Assembly: GCF_015354245.1 (NCBI RefSeq)
Contig: NZ_JADKYZ010000001.1
Span: 434,001 to 498,000 of the forward strand
Source of the DNA: Diaphorobacter caeni
GTDB lineage: Bacteria; Pseudomonadota; Gammaproteobacteria; Burkholderiales; Burkholderiaceae_C
Direction: 5' to 3'
Length of the DNA stretch: 64,000 bases
Part shown: one piece after another, positions 8,696 to 15,444 of the stretch
Position numbering within the stretch: the first letter of the stretch is position 1
How the letters are laid out: the number at the start of each line of letters is the position of its first letter
Notes under the pieces: generated by a model
Told to the model about the DNA's origin: nothing
The model's database searches: none
The model's input: only the letters and a program-made list of their open reading frames with translations
Translations under genes and position numbers: made by a program

Positions 8696-9313
8696 ATGGC
8701 GGTGGTTGCAGTGACAAATCCCAAGGGCGGCGTTGGCAAGTCCACGCTGTCCACCAACGTGGCGGGCTATTTCGCGCGGCAGGGCGGCACGGTGGTGCTC
8801 GGCGACGTGGATCGCCAGCAGTCCTCGCGTCTGTGGCTGCAGCAGCGCCCGGAGGCGGCACGGCCCATCGTGCGCTGGAACATCGCCGCCGATGCCATGG
8901 AGCGCCCGCCCAAGGACGTGAGCCATGCGGTGCTCGACACCCCCGCAGGCCTGCACGGCAAGCTGCTCAAGGAAGTGCTCAAGCTCGCGGACAAGATCGT
9001 CGTGCCGCTGCAGGCCAGCGTGTTGGACATCTTCGCCACGCAGGCGTTTCTCAGTGAACTGGCCGAACACCGCCACGCACAGGGCGTGCAGGTGGGCATC
9101 GTCGGCATGCGGGTCGACGGGCGCACGCTCGCGTCCGAGCAGCTGCACCAGTTCATCGAAGGGCTCGGCCTGCCGGTGCTCGGCTATCTGCGCGACACCC
9201 AGAACTACGTGCATCTCGCGGCGCACGGCCTCAGCGTGTTCGACGTGGCGCCGGGCCGGGTCGCGCGCGATCTGGAGCAGTGGCAGAGCATCTGCGACTG
9301 GCTGGACGCCTAG
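8696..9313 (+). CDS. Orphan ParA/MinD-like P-loop ATPase
   Basis: This 205-residue deviant-Walker ATPase has the motif NPKGGVGKSTLSTN starting near residue 8, VLGDVDRQQSS as switch I/A' region, and LDTPAGL as Walker B/switch II. It resembles short ParA proteins that position cellular cargo. There is no parB or centromere-like array next to it, so the cargo is unknown. AAAGGAG lies 9 bp before the ATG; upstream in-frame codons from 8642 lack this. A strong terminator follows, so it is probably monocistronic. Confidence 0.8.
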   Translation: MAVVAVTNPKGGVGKSTLSTNVAGYFARQGGTVVLGDVDRQQSSRLWLQQRPEAARPIVRWNIAADAMERPPKDVSHAVLDTPAGLHGKLLKEVLKLADKIVVPLQASVLDIFATQAFLSELAEHRHAQGVQVGIVGMRVDGRTLASEQLHQFIEGLGLPVLGYLRDTQNYVHLAAHGLSVFDVAPGRVARDLEQWQSICDWLDA

Positions 9314-9342
9314 ATCACCCATTGTCTGCCCCCAAAAGCCGC

Positions 9343-9385
9343 AAGGCCGCCCGGATCGAAATCCGGGCGGCCTTGTGTTTTCTTG
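9343..9385 (+). terminator. Rho-independent terminator of the parA-like gene
   Basis: A perfect 14-bp stem (9343-9356 with 9361-9374, AAGGCCGCCCGGAT) closes a CGAA tetraloop and is followed by GTGTTTTCTT. It lies 30 bp after the stop codon. Confidence 0.88.
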
Positions 9386-9452
9386 CTTGAGGAGCGCCTA
9401 TGACAGGCCCGCAGCCCTCGTGCCTTGATGCACGGCTGCGGTCAGTGGGTGA

Positions 9453-9776
9453 TTACTGAACCGAGCCTTCGCCGCGTGGAGCGGTACCGGCCTGGGCTGC
9501 CGCACCGGCTTGGCGCTGCACGTCACCGCGTGTCAGCGAAGCGCCTTGTGTGTTCTTCACGGGGTCGGAGTAGCTGTCGCCACCGGCCAGAGCCAAGCTG
9601 CCGTCCTTGCGGGCGGCCAGGAAGGCGTTGCTCACCTGTTGACGGGACAGAGTGCTTTGGGCGTTCACGACATCCGTGGCGTAACCGGCTTCGGCGCTGT
9701 TGACCTGGGCCTGTGCGCTCGCGGCGCTCAGAGCGATGACGGCAACGGCGGCAGCGGTGTTCAGAATGTTCTTCAT
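9453..9776 (-). CDS. DUF4148 secreted small protein
   Basis: This 107-residue protein has a signal peptide (MKNILNTAAAVAVIALSAAS, cleavage after AQA) and then the DUF4148-type body: GYATDVVNAQSTLSRQQV, FLAARKDGSLALAGGDSY and LTRGDVQRQA. The family is abundant in Burkholderiales and has no known function. The start at 9776 is supported by GAAAGGAAA upstream on the minus strand; a longer frame to 9830 lacks this. It is divergent from a LysR regulator, which is a natural candidate to control it. Confidence 0.82.
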   Translation of the reverse strand: MKNILNTAAAVAVIALSAASAQAQVNSAEAGYATDVVNAQSTLSRQQVSNAFLAARKDGSLALAGGDSYSDPVKNTQGASLTRGDVQRQAGAAAQAGTAPRGEGSVQ

Positions 9777-9863
9777 GATTTTTCCTTTCAACGACTCAAC
9801 GGTTGGATTTGTTCGGTTTTCGGCGGGCAATGTGTTTTGTTCGTCGATGGGGAGACTTTATTC

Positions 9864-9880
9864 TTATCTTCTATCGATAA
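9864..9880. promoter_or_regulatory. Candidate LysR operator in the DUF4148/LysR gap
   Basis: The AT-rich divergent gap holds TTATC-N7-GATAA (9864-9880), with an inner TATCGATA. Spacing and dyad symmetry suit a LysR-type binding site controlling one or both divergent genes. This is inference from position and symmetry only. Confidence 0.35.
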
Positions 9881-9956
9881 AAACTACCTGTTTGGCAATT
9901 CATTGTTTTGAAAAATGAAATAATAAAGACTGAACTTTCAGAAGAAGGCGCAGTTG

Positions 9957-10922
9957 ATGGACAAGCTTCAAGCCATGCAGATCTTTCGTTCCGTGGTGGA
10001 TGAAGGCGGGTTTGCCGCTGCGGCTCGGGCGTTGAACATGTCACCAGCGGGCGTGACGCGCTACATGTCGGATCTCGAGAGCGACGTCGGCGCGCGGCTG
10101 CTGCAGCGCACGACGCGCAAGATGTCGCTGACGGAGGCGGGCGAGGCCTATCTGGACCGCGTGCGCCACATCCTCGATGACGTGGAGGACGCGCGCGCCG
10201 TCGTGCAGGCCCATACGCAGGAGGTGGCGGGCGTGCTGCGCATCGTCACTTCGCCGCTGCTGGCCGCGCATCTGCTCGCGCCGGTGGTGGCGGGGTTCCG
10301 GCAGTTGCATCCACGGGTGAGCTTTGACGTGTCGGTCGAGGTCATGGGGCCTCGCTCGACGGCGGTCAACGACTGCGACATCAAACTGCTGACCGCACCC
10401 ACCGATTTCAATGCCAACCTGATCGCGCGGCCCATCATCACCACGGTGGGAGTGCTGTGCGCGTCGCCGCAGTATCTGCAGGGCCGGCCGCCGCTGCTCA
10501 AGCCCGAGGACCTGCGGGACCACGACTGCCTGACCTTTCGCCACCCCGAGCGCCGCGCCGGGAATATCCAGCTGACCAATCCCGATCAGGACGGGGTGAC
10601 GGTGGAGGTCAATGTGCAGCCGTCGTTCCAGGTCAATCATCTGGACACCATCCTGCGCGCCACGCTGGACGGGGCGGGCATCTCGTCGCAGCCGCTCAAT
10701 CTGGTGGCGCCGTATCTCAACGACGGAAGGCTGGTGCGCGTGCTCTCGCCATGGTCGAGCGGACAGCTCACGCTCTATGCGGCGCTGCCCAGCCGCAAGT
10801 TCCTGCCCACGCGCACGCAGGCCTTCATCGAGTACCTCACCGAGCGCACCCGCAACTCGGTGCACTCGGCAATGGTGCGGGCAACGGAGCAGCGAGAAGC
10901 CGCACAGCGCAAGGGGCGCTGA
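9957..10922 (+). CDS. LysR-family transcriptional regulator
   Basis: This 321-residue regulator has an N-terminal winged helix-turn-helix (MQIFRSVVDEGGFAAAARAL, SPAGVTRYMSDLE, LLQRTTRKMSLTEAG) and a LysR substrate-binding domain from about residue 90. It belongs to the CrgA-like subgroup that often regulates a divergent gene, here the DUF4148 protein. The ATG at 9957 follows AGAAGG; a TTG one codon earlier is less likely. The effector is unknown. Its stop codon lies 20 bp before a repeat element at 10943. Confidence 0.88.
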   Translation: MDKLQAMQIFRSVVDEGGFAAAARALNMSPAGVTRYMSDLESDVGARLLQRTTRKMSLTEAGEAYLDRVRHILDDVEDARAVVQAHTQEVAGVLRIVTSPLLAAHLLAPVVAGFRQLHPRVSFDVSVEVMGPRSTAVNDCDIKLLTAPTDFNANLIARPIITTVGVLCASPQYLQGRPPLLKPEDLRDHDCLTFRHPERRAGNIQLTNPDQDGVTVEVNVQPSFQVNHLDTILRATLDGAGISSQPLNLVAPYLNDGRLVRVLSPWSSGQLTLYAALPSRKFLPTRTQAFIEYLTERTRNSVHSAMVRATEQREAAQRKGR

Positions 10923-10942
10923 TCCGGGCGGGCGAACGTTTT

Positions 10943-11105
10943 AGAGCGTGTTGACGATCTCCACACGGTCCTGCAGGCGCGGCCTCGGGCGGTCTGCCGC
11001 GTTGCAAATCCTCGCAATAGCCCGAGCTATTGCTGCGGTTTGCGCCTTGCAGCCCATCCCGATCCGCATCCCGCAAGCCTCGCGATGAGATCGAAAACAC
11101 GCTCT
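10943..11105. repeat. 163-bp dyad-ended intergenic repeat element
   Basis: The two ends form an inverted repeat: AGAGCGTGTTGACGATCTC at 10943-10961 and GAGATCGAAAACACGCTCT at 11087-11105, matching at 17 of 19 positions. In the middle is a hairpin CAATAGC / GCTATTG around 11014-11031. The element fills the whole gap between a plus-strand LysR gene and minus-strand trmL, and its last base is part of the trmL stop codon. A 17-bp copy of its end recurs at 46696-46712. No coding potential is evident. Confidence 0.7.
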
Positions 11106-11590
11106 CAGAGCGCCCTGCCGCCCGCAGCCTGCGCAAACCCGATCTGACGCCACGCCTCGAACACCGTCACCGCCACCGCGTTGGAGAGATTGAGGCTGCG
11201 CTGATCCGGCAGCATCGGCAGGCGCAGGCGCTGCTCCGGCGGGAAAGAGTCGCGCAGCTCGGGCGCGAGGCCCTTGGATTCGGAGCCGAACACGAACCAG
11301 TCACCGGAGCTGAACGTCATGTCGAAGACCGGCTGGCTGCCGCGCGTGGTCATTGCGAACATGCGCGCAGGGTCGGGTTTTTCGTCCTGCATCAGCGCGG
11401 CCCAGCTCGCGTGCTTTCGCACGTCGGCGTATTCGTGATAGTCCAGCCCGGCGCGCCGCATGTAGCGGTCTTCCATGGAGAAGCCCAGCGGCTCGACCAG
11501 ATGCAGCATGCAGCCGGTGTTGGCGGCCAGCCGGATCACGTTGCCGGTGTTGGGCGGGATTTCGGGTTCGACGAGAACAATGTGAAACAT
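11105..11590 (-). CDS. trmL: tRNA (cytidine(34)-2'-O)-methyltransferase
   Basis: This 161-residue SPOUT-family methyltransferase modifies the wobble base of tRNA-Leu isoacceptors. It shows the start MFHIVLVEPEIPPNTGNVIR, then LHLVEPLGFSM, GDWFVFGSESKGL and the knot segment LPMLPDQRSLNLSNAVAVTVFE. The start at 11590 matches the family; a longer frame to 11620 adds 10 unrelated residues. Its 3' end abuts the dyad-ended repeat. It is followed at its 5' side by comF in the same orientation. Confidence 0.92.
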   Translation of the reverse strand: MFHIVLVEPEIPPNTGNVIRLAANTGCMLHLVEPLGFSMEDRYMRRAGLDYHEYADVRKHASWAALMQDEKPDPARMFAMTTRGSQPVFDMTFSSGDWFVFGSESKGLAPELRDSFPPEQRLRLPMLPDQRSLNLSNAVAVTVFEAWRQIGFAQAAGGRAL

Positions 11591-11647
11591 GGGCGTATTG
11601 TCGTTGTCCTCGAATGGCACAGCACGCAGCGGCGCTATGCGGCGGCA

Positions 11648-11683
11648 GAAACGGAAACAGAAACAGAAACAGAAACAGAAACG
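11648..11683. repeat. Hexanucleotide tandem repeat between trmL and comF
   Basis: Six consecutive units of GAAAC(A/G) run directly up to the comF stop codon at 11684. It is a simple-sequence tract that could vary in length; it lies downstream of comF and upstream of trmL. Confidence 0.75.
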
Positions 11684-12412
11684 CTAGGCCGTTCTCGCGA
11701 GCACGAGCGCCCGCACCTCGGCCGCTCCCGCGCGTCGGAGCGCCAGCGCTGCGGTGTGCAGCGTCGCGCCGGTGGTCATCACATCGTCGACGAGCAGCAC
11801 GCGGCGGCTGTGCAGCAGGTGCGCCCTCAGCGGATCGACCGCGAATGAGGCCCGCAGATTGCGCAGGCGCTGGGCGCGCGAGAGCTGGCTCTGGGCGGGA
11901 GTGTGAACGACGCGCAGCAGCAGGTCGCTGCGGACCTTGTCTTTGGCGTCGAGCTGGCGGGCCAGCAGCAGCGACTGGTTGAAGCCGCGCTCGGCCAGCC
12001 GCTCGCGCGACAGCGGAACCGGAACCACCAGTTCGGCGTCGTGGATGAACCGGGCGGCCTGAGCGGCGCGTCTCAGCAAGCGCCCCAGATCGGCGGCCCA
12101 GCCGGGATCACCGGGGGCGAACTTGAATTGCGCGATCAGATCGGCCCAAGGGTAGGCATAGTCCAGTGCGGCGCAGCAGGCATCGAGGGCAGGCGGGTGC
12201 AGCAGGCATTCGCCACAGTGGACGACCTCCGCCGCCACAGGCAGCGCGCACGTTCGGCAGCGGTGGTGCAGTGGGACATATCGCCCCACGCAGGCCATGC
12301 AGATGCGCGCTGCGGGCCAACTGCGGCAGACCGCACACTGGCTGGGCAGCAGGCTCCAGAGGCGCGACAGACGCGTCGGGGCGGAATTCCCATTCTCACT
12401 CGTGATGTGCAT
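11684..12412 (-). CDS. comF: ComF-family phosphoribosyltransferase-like protein
   Basis: This 242-residue protein has an N-terminal zinc-ribbon-like cysteine set (CAVC, CMAC, CRTCALP, CGECL within residues 27-90) and a C-terminal type I PRTase domain with the PRPP loop VLLVDDVMTTGAT. ComF/GntX proteins are involved in DNA uptake or use. It is divergent from the BioC-like gene with only 26 bp between start codons, so the two promoters must overlap or lie within coding sequence. Confidence 0.85.
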   Translation of the reverse strand: MHITSENGNSAPTRLSRLWSLLPSQCAVCRSWPAARICMACVGRYVPLHHRCRTCALPVAAEVVHCGECLLHPPALDACCAALDYAYPWADLIAQFKFAPGDPGWAADLGRLLRRAAQAARFIHDAELVVPVPLSRERLAERGFNQSLLLARQLDAKDKVRSDLLLRVVHTPAQSQLSRAQRLRNLRASFAVDPLRAHLLHSRRVLLVDDVMTTGATLHTAALALRRAGAAEVRALVLARTA

Positions 12413-12438
12413 GATCTCCCTACAATCCGGCCTTCCCG

Positions 12439-13341
12439 ATGTCTGAACAACAACTCCCCCCCACCATTGACCCGACCGCAGCGCAGCGCTGGCACGCGCG
12501 CACCGTGGATGCTTCGCCGTGGCTGCACGAGGAAATCGCGCGCCGCATGCAGGATCGCCTCCAGTGGATGGCGAGCAAACCCGCGAACTGGTGCGACTGG
12601 GACCCGCTCAATGGCGGCATTGAAGGGCATGCGCTCGTGCAGCAGCAATTCCCCGAGGCGGCCAGCCGCATCCACGAGACCTCATCGGCCGGTGGCCAGC
12701 GGCGCGCTCAGGAGCTGTTCGGCAAGCCGTGGTGGAGCCTCGGGCGTTGGTCGGGGCCATCGCAGCAGTTCGGCAAGCCCGAGGATGCCAGCGTGCAGAT
12801 GCTCTGGGCCAACATGGCATTGCATGCGGCTGCGAATCCTCAAGCCTTGATCGGGCAGTGGCACAAGGCGCTCGCGGTGGGCGGCTATGTGATGTTTTCC
12901 TGCCTCGGCCCGGACACGGTGCGCGAGATCCACAGGCTGTACGCCGACATGGGCTGGCCCGTGCCCGGCCACTCGATGACCGACATGCACGATTGGGGCG
13001 ACATGTTGGTGCACGCCGGGTTTGCCGAGCCGGTGATGGACATGGAGCGGATCACGCTGACCTTCGCGACGCCCGAGCGATTGCTCAAGGAACTGCGCGA
13101 ATTGGGGCGCAACCTGCATCCCCAGCGCTTTGGCGCATTGCGCGGACGCGGGTTCAGGCAGCGGCTTGAAAAAGAGCTGGCGGAACGCTTAACGGATTCT
13201 GCACAGGGAGGTCAATTGGCGATTACCTTCGAGATTATTTACGGCCACGCCTTCAAACCCGAACCCCGAGTGCCCGTCGAGTCCCATAGCGCAGTGTCTC
13301 TTCAGGATATGCGCGCAATGTTGCGTAAAGGTCGCCAATAA
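12439..13341 (+). CDS. BioC-like SAM methyltransferase with degenerate motif I
   Basis: This 300-residue protein resembles the Comamonadaceae version of malonyl-ACP O-methyltransferase (BioC), opening IDPTAAQRWHAR. It has later methyltransferase landmarks (ANMALHAAANPQALIGQWHK, LAVGGYVMFSCLGPDT, HDWGDMLVHAGFAEPVMDME). The glycine-rich SAM-binding motif I that should lie near residue 55 is not present; the equivalent region reads CDWDPLNGGIEGHALV. It may be an altered or inactive enzyme. No bio genes are nearby, so the role in biotin synthesis is uncertain. Confidence 0.65.
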   Translation: MSEQQLPPTIDPTAAQRWHARTVDASPWLHEEIARRMQDRLQWMASKPANWCDWDPLNGGIEGHALVQQQFPEAASRIHETSSAGGQRRAQELFGKPWWSLGRWSGPSQQFGKPEDASVQMLWANMALHAAANPQALIGQWHKALAVGGYVMFSCLGPDTVREIHRLYADMGWPVPGHSMTDMHDWGDMLVHAGFAEPVMDMERITLTFATPERLLKELRELGRNLHPQRFGALRGRGFRQRLEKELAERLTDSAQGGQLAITFEIIYGHAFKPEPRVPVESHSAVSLQDMRAMLRKGRQ

Positions 13342-13817
13342 AGACGCAATCCTGAGGGCGACCTTGGGTGTGTCAATGATTTTCATCAAGCCGCGCTACA
13401 ATTCTTGCGGATTGTAGATTCGGAACTTTTTGCCGACAGGTCGATCGTCGATAGCCCGCTGCGCAGTTCTTGATTGCAGTCAAGAACTGAATTGCCGTAT
13501 GTCAGCTCGTCTCAGGACTAACGCGGATTGCAGGAGTTTTGTGCGCTAGGCATGCTGTTGATATTCGAAAAGTTCCAGTGGGATTAATTCAATTAATCCC
13601 AGATTTGCGGAGACAACAGGCTGATGGATAACAGTCTGGATTTGATGAAAACCGGGTTCATGTGGACTCCGGTTTGTTGGGTTGGCTCGGAACCGCTGAA
13701 GGGGAGGCTTGCCGGATGGTCTGGTCAGTGGAATTCGCATGGCTTTGCTGAGGTGTCTGACCCACGAGGACGCGGCAAGGGCTTGGTCAAATTGAGGCTT
13801 AGAAGTAAGTGAGAACT
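13342..13817. promoter_or_regulatory. 476-bp non-coding region upstream of the cox operon
   Basis: This long gap before coxB must hold the cox promoter. It carries two strong dyads: a 10-bp stem CAGTTCTTGA / TCAAGAACTG at 13464-13489, and a perfect 23-bp palindrome TGGGATTAATT-C-AATTAATCCCA at 13579-13601. The first may be a terminator for the upstream gene or an operator; the second looks like a protein-binding site. A 62-codon frame at 13624-13812 has no family resemblance and is not called. Confidence 0.6.
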
Positions 13818-15410
13818 ATGAAGAGCATTTCCAATAAGCTGGCCTCTATGTTGCTGGTAGCCGGGGCAACGTTGGGCACAGCAGCCCATGCGGTTCAGGA
13901 CCTTCCCGGTGGGCCGGCAGTCAAACAGCTCAATCTTGCGCCGCCCGTCACGCGCATTGCCGAAGAGCAGCATTTCCTGCATTGGATGATGTTGATCATC
14001 TGCACGGTGATCTTCATCGCCGTGTTCGCCGTGATGTTCTATTCCATCTGGAAACATCGCAAATCCAAGGGCGCCAAGGCCGCAAATTTTCATGAGTCCG
14101 TCACTGTCGAGGTGATCTGGACCATTGTTCCGTTCATCATCGTGATCCTGATGGCGCTGCCCGCCACCAAGGTGCTGGTCGCGCAGAAGGACACCACCAA
14201 CGCCGACCTCACGGTCAAGGCCACCGGCTATCAGTGGAAGTGGGGCTACGACTACCTCTCCGGAGAGGGCGAGGGCCTGTCGTACATCTCCACGCTGGAC
14301 ACGGCGCAGCGCCAGATGTCCAACAGCGGCGACGTGAGCCAGGCGCCGAACGACTACCTGTTCAAGGTCGACAACCCGCTCGTGGTGCCGGTCAACAAGA
14401 AGGTGCGCGTGATCACCACTGCCAACGACGTGATCCACGCCTTCATGGTGCCGGCGTTCGGCATCAAGCAGGACGCGATCCCCGGCTTCGTGCGCGACAC
14501 CTGGTTCCGCGCAGAAAAAGTGGGCGACTACTACGGCCAGTGCGCCGAGCTCTGCGGCAAGGAGCACGCCTACATGCCGATCCACGTGAAGGTACTGTCC
14601 GCCGAGGACTACTCCAAGTGGGTCGCGGAAGAGAAGAAAAAGGCTGAAGCCAAGAAGGATGATCCCAGCAAGGTCTGGACGCTGACCGATCTGGTCGCCC
14701 GCGGCGAGAAGGTCTATGGCGCCAACTGCGCGGCCTGCCACCAGGCCAACGGCAAGGGTGCCGGCCCGATCAAGGCGCTGGACGGCAGCCCGGTGGTGCT
14801 CGGCCCGACCGCCGACATGATGCACGCCGTGCTTGAAGGCCGTGCCAACGGCGCGATGCCCGCATGGAAGCAACTGAGCGACACCGATCTGGCGGCCGTG
14901 GTCACGTTCACCAAGAACCACTGGAACAACAAGACCGGCACGATGGTGCAGCCCGCCGACTTCGTCGCGGCCCGCACCGGCAAGTTCCCCGAAGGCGGTG
15001 GCGCGGCAGCCCCTGCTGCGGCAGCTCCCGCACCTGCGGCGGCTCCGGCCAGCGCCGACACGGCTGCGGCGCAGACCACGGCATCCTCTGCCAACGGGCC
15101 GTTCCAGATCTTCTTCGAGACCGGCAAGAGCGAACTCGGCCCCGAGGCGCTGGCCGAAGCCAAGCGCGCCGCGGACTACTGGAATGCGCACAAGGACGGC
15201 AAGATCGCCCTGTCCGGCTTTGTGGACTCGACAGGCAGCGCGGACGTGAACGCCGAACTCGCCAAGAAGCGCGCCCAGGCCGTGGCCAAGGCGCTGACGG
15301 ACAACGGCGTGGCCGCTGACCGCATCGAACTGCGCAAGCCTGAAGGCGTGACGGCAGGCTCCGGCGACGACCGTCAGGCACGCCGTGTTGATGTCATTGC
15401 TGCGCAATGA
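13818..15410 (+). CDS. coxB: Cytochrome c oxidase subunit II fused to cytochrome c and OmpA-like domains
   Basis: This 530-residue subunit II carries the CuA electron-entry site and has an unusual architecture. It has a signal peptide (residues 1-25), two membrane helices (about 55-78 and 97-120) and the CuA domain with H207, C242, C246, H250 and M253. A class I cytochrome c domain follows, with heme motif CAACH at residues 304-308 and likely ligand M347. After a long Ala/Pro linker (about 395-428), an OmpA-like C-terminal domain starts at FQIFFETGKSEL (429). The cytochrome fusion makes it caa3-type. The OmpA domain, which in other proteins binds peptidoglycan, is rare on a subunit II. The start is the ATG at 13818. 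Confidence 0.93.
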   Translation: MKSISNKLASMLLVAGATLGTAAHAVQDLPGGPAVKQLNLAPPVTRIAEEQHFLHWMMLIICTVIFIAVFAVMFYSIWKHRKSKGAKAANFHESVTVEVIWTIVPFIIVILMALPATKVLVAQKDTTNADLTVKATGYQWKWGYDYLSGEGEGLSYISTLDTAQRQMSNSGDVSQAPNDYLFKVDNPLVVPVNKKVRVITTANDVIHAFMVPAFGIKQDAIPGFVRDTWFRAEKVGDYYGQCAELCGKEHAYMPIHVKVLSAEDYSKWVAEEKKKAEAKKDDPSKVWTLTDLVARGEKVYGANCAACHQANGKGAGPIKALDGSPVVLGPTADMMHAVLEGRANGAMPAWKQLSDTDLAAVVTFTKNHWNNKTGTMVQPADFVAARTGKFPEGGGAAAPAAAAPAPAAAPASADTAAAQTTASSANGPFQIFFETGKSELGPEALAEAKRAADYWNAHKDGKIALSGFVDSTGSADVNAELAKKRAQAVAKALTDNGVAADRIELRKPEGVTAGSGDDRQARRVDVIAAQ

Positions 15411-15444
15411 TGAGTCCAGACAGAAGATCGATTGGAGATAACAA

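Noticed and set aside
13624-13812. 62-codon plus-strand frame in the cox leader
   Set aside because: No good ribosome site, no family match, and it lies in a region with regulatory dyads; chance frame more likely.
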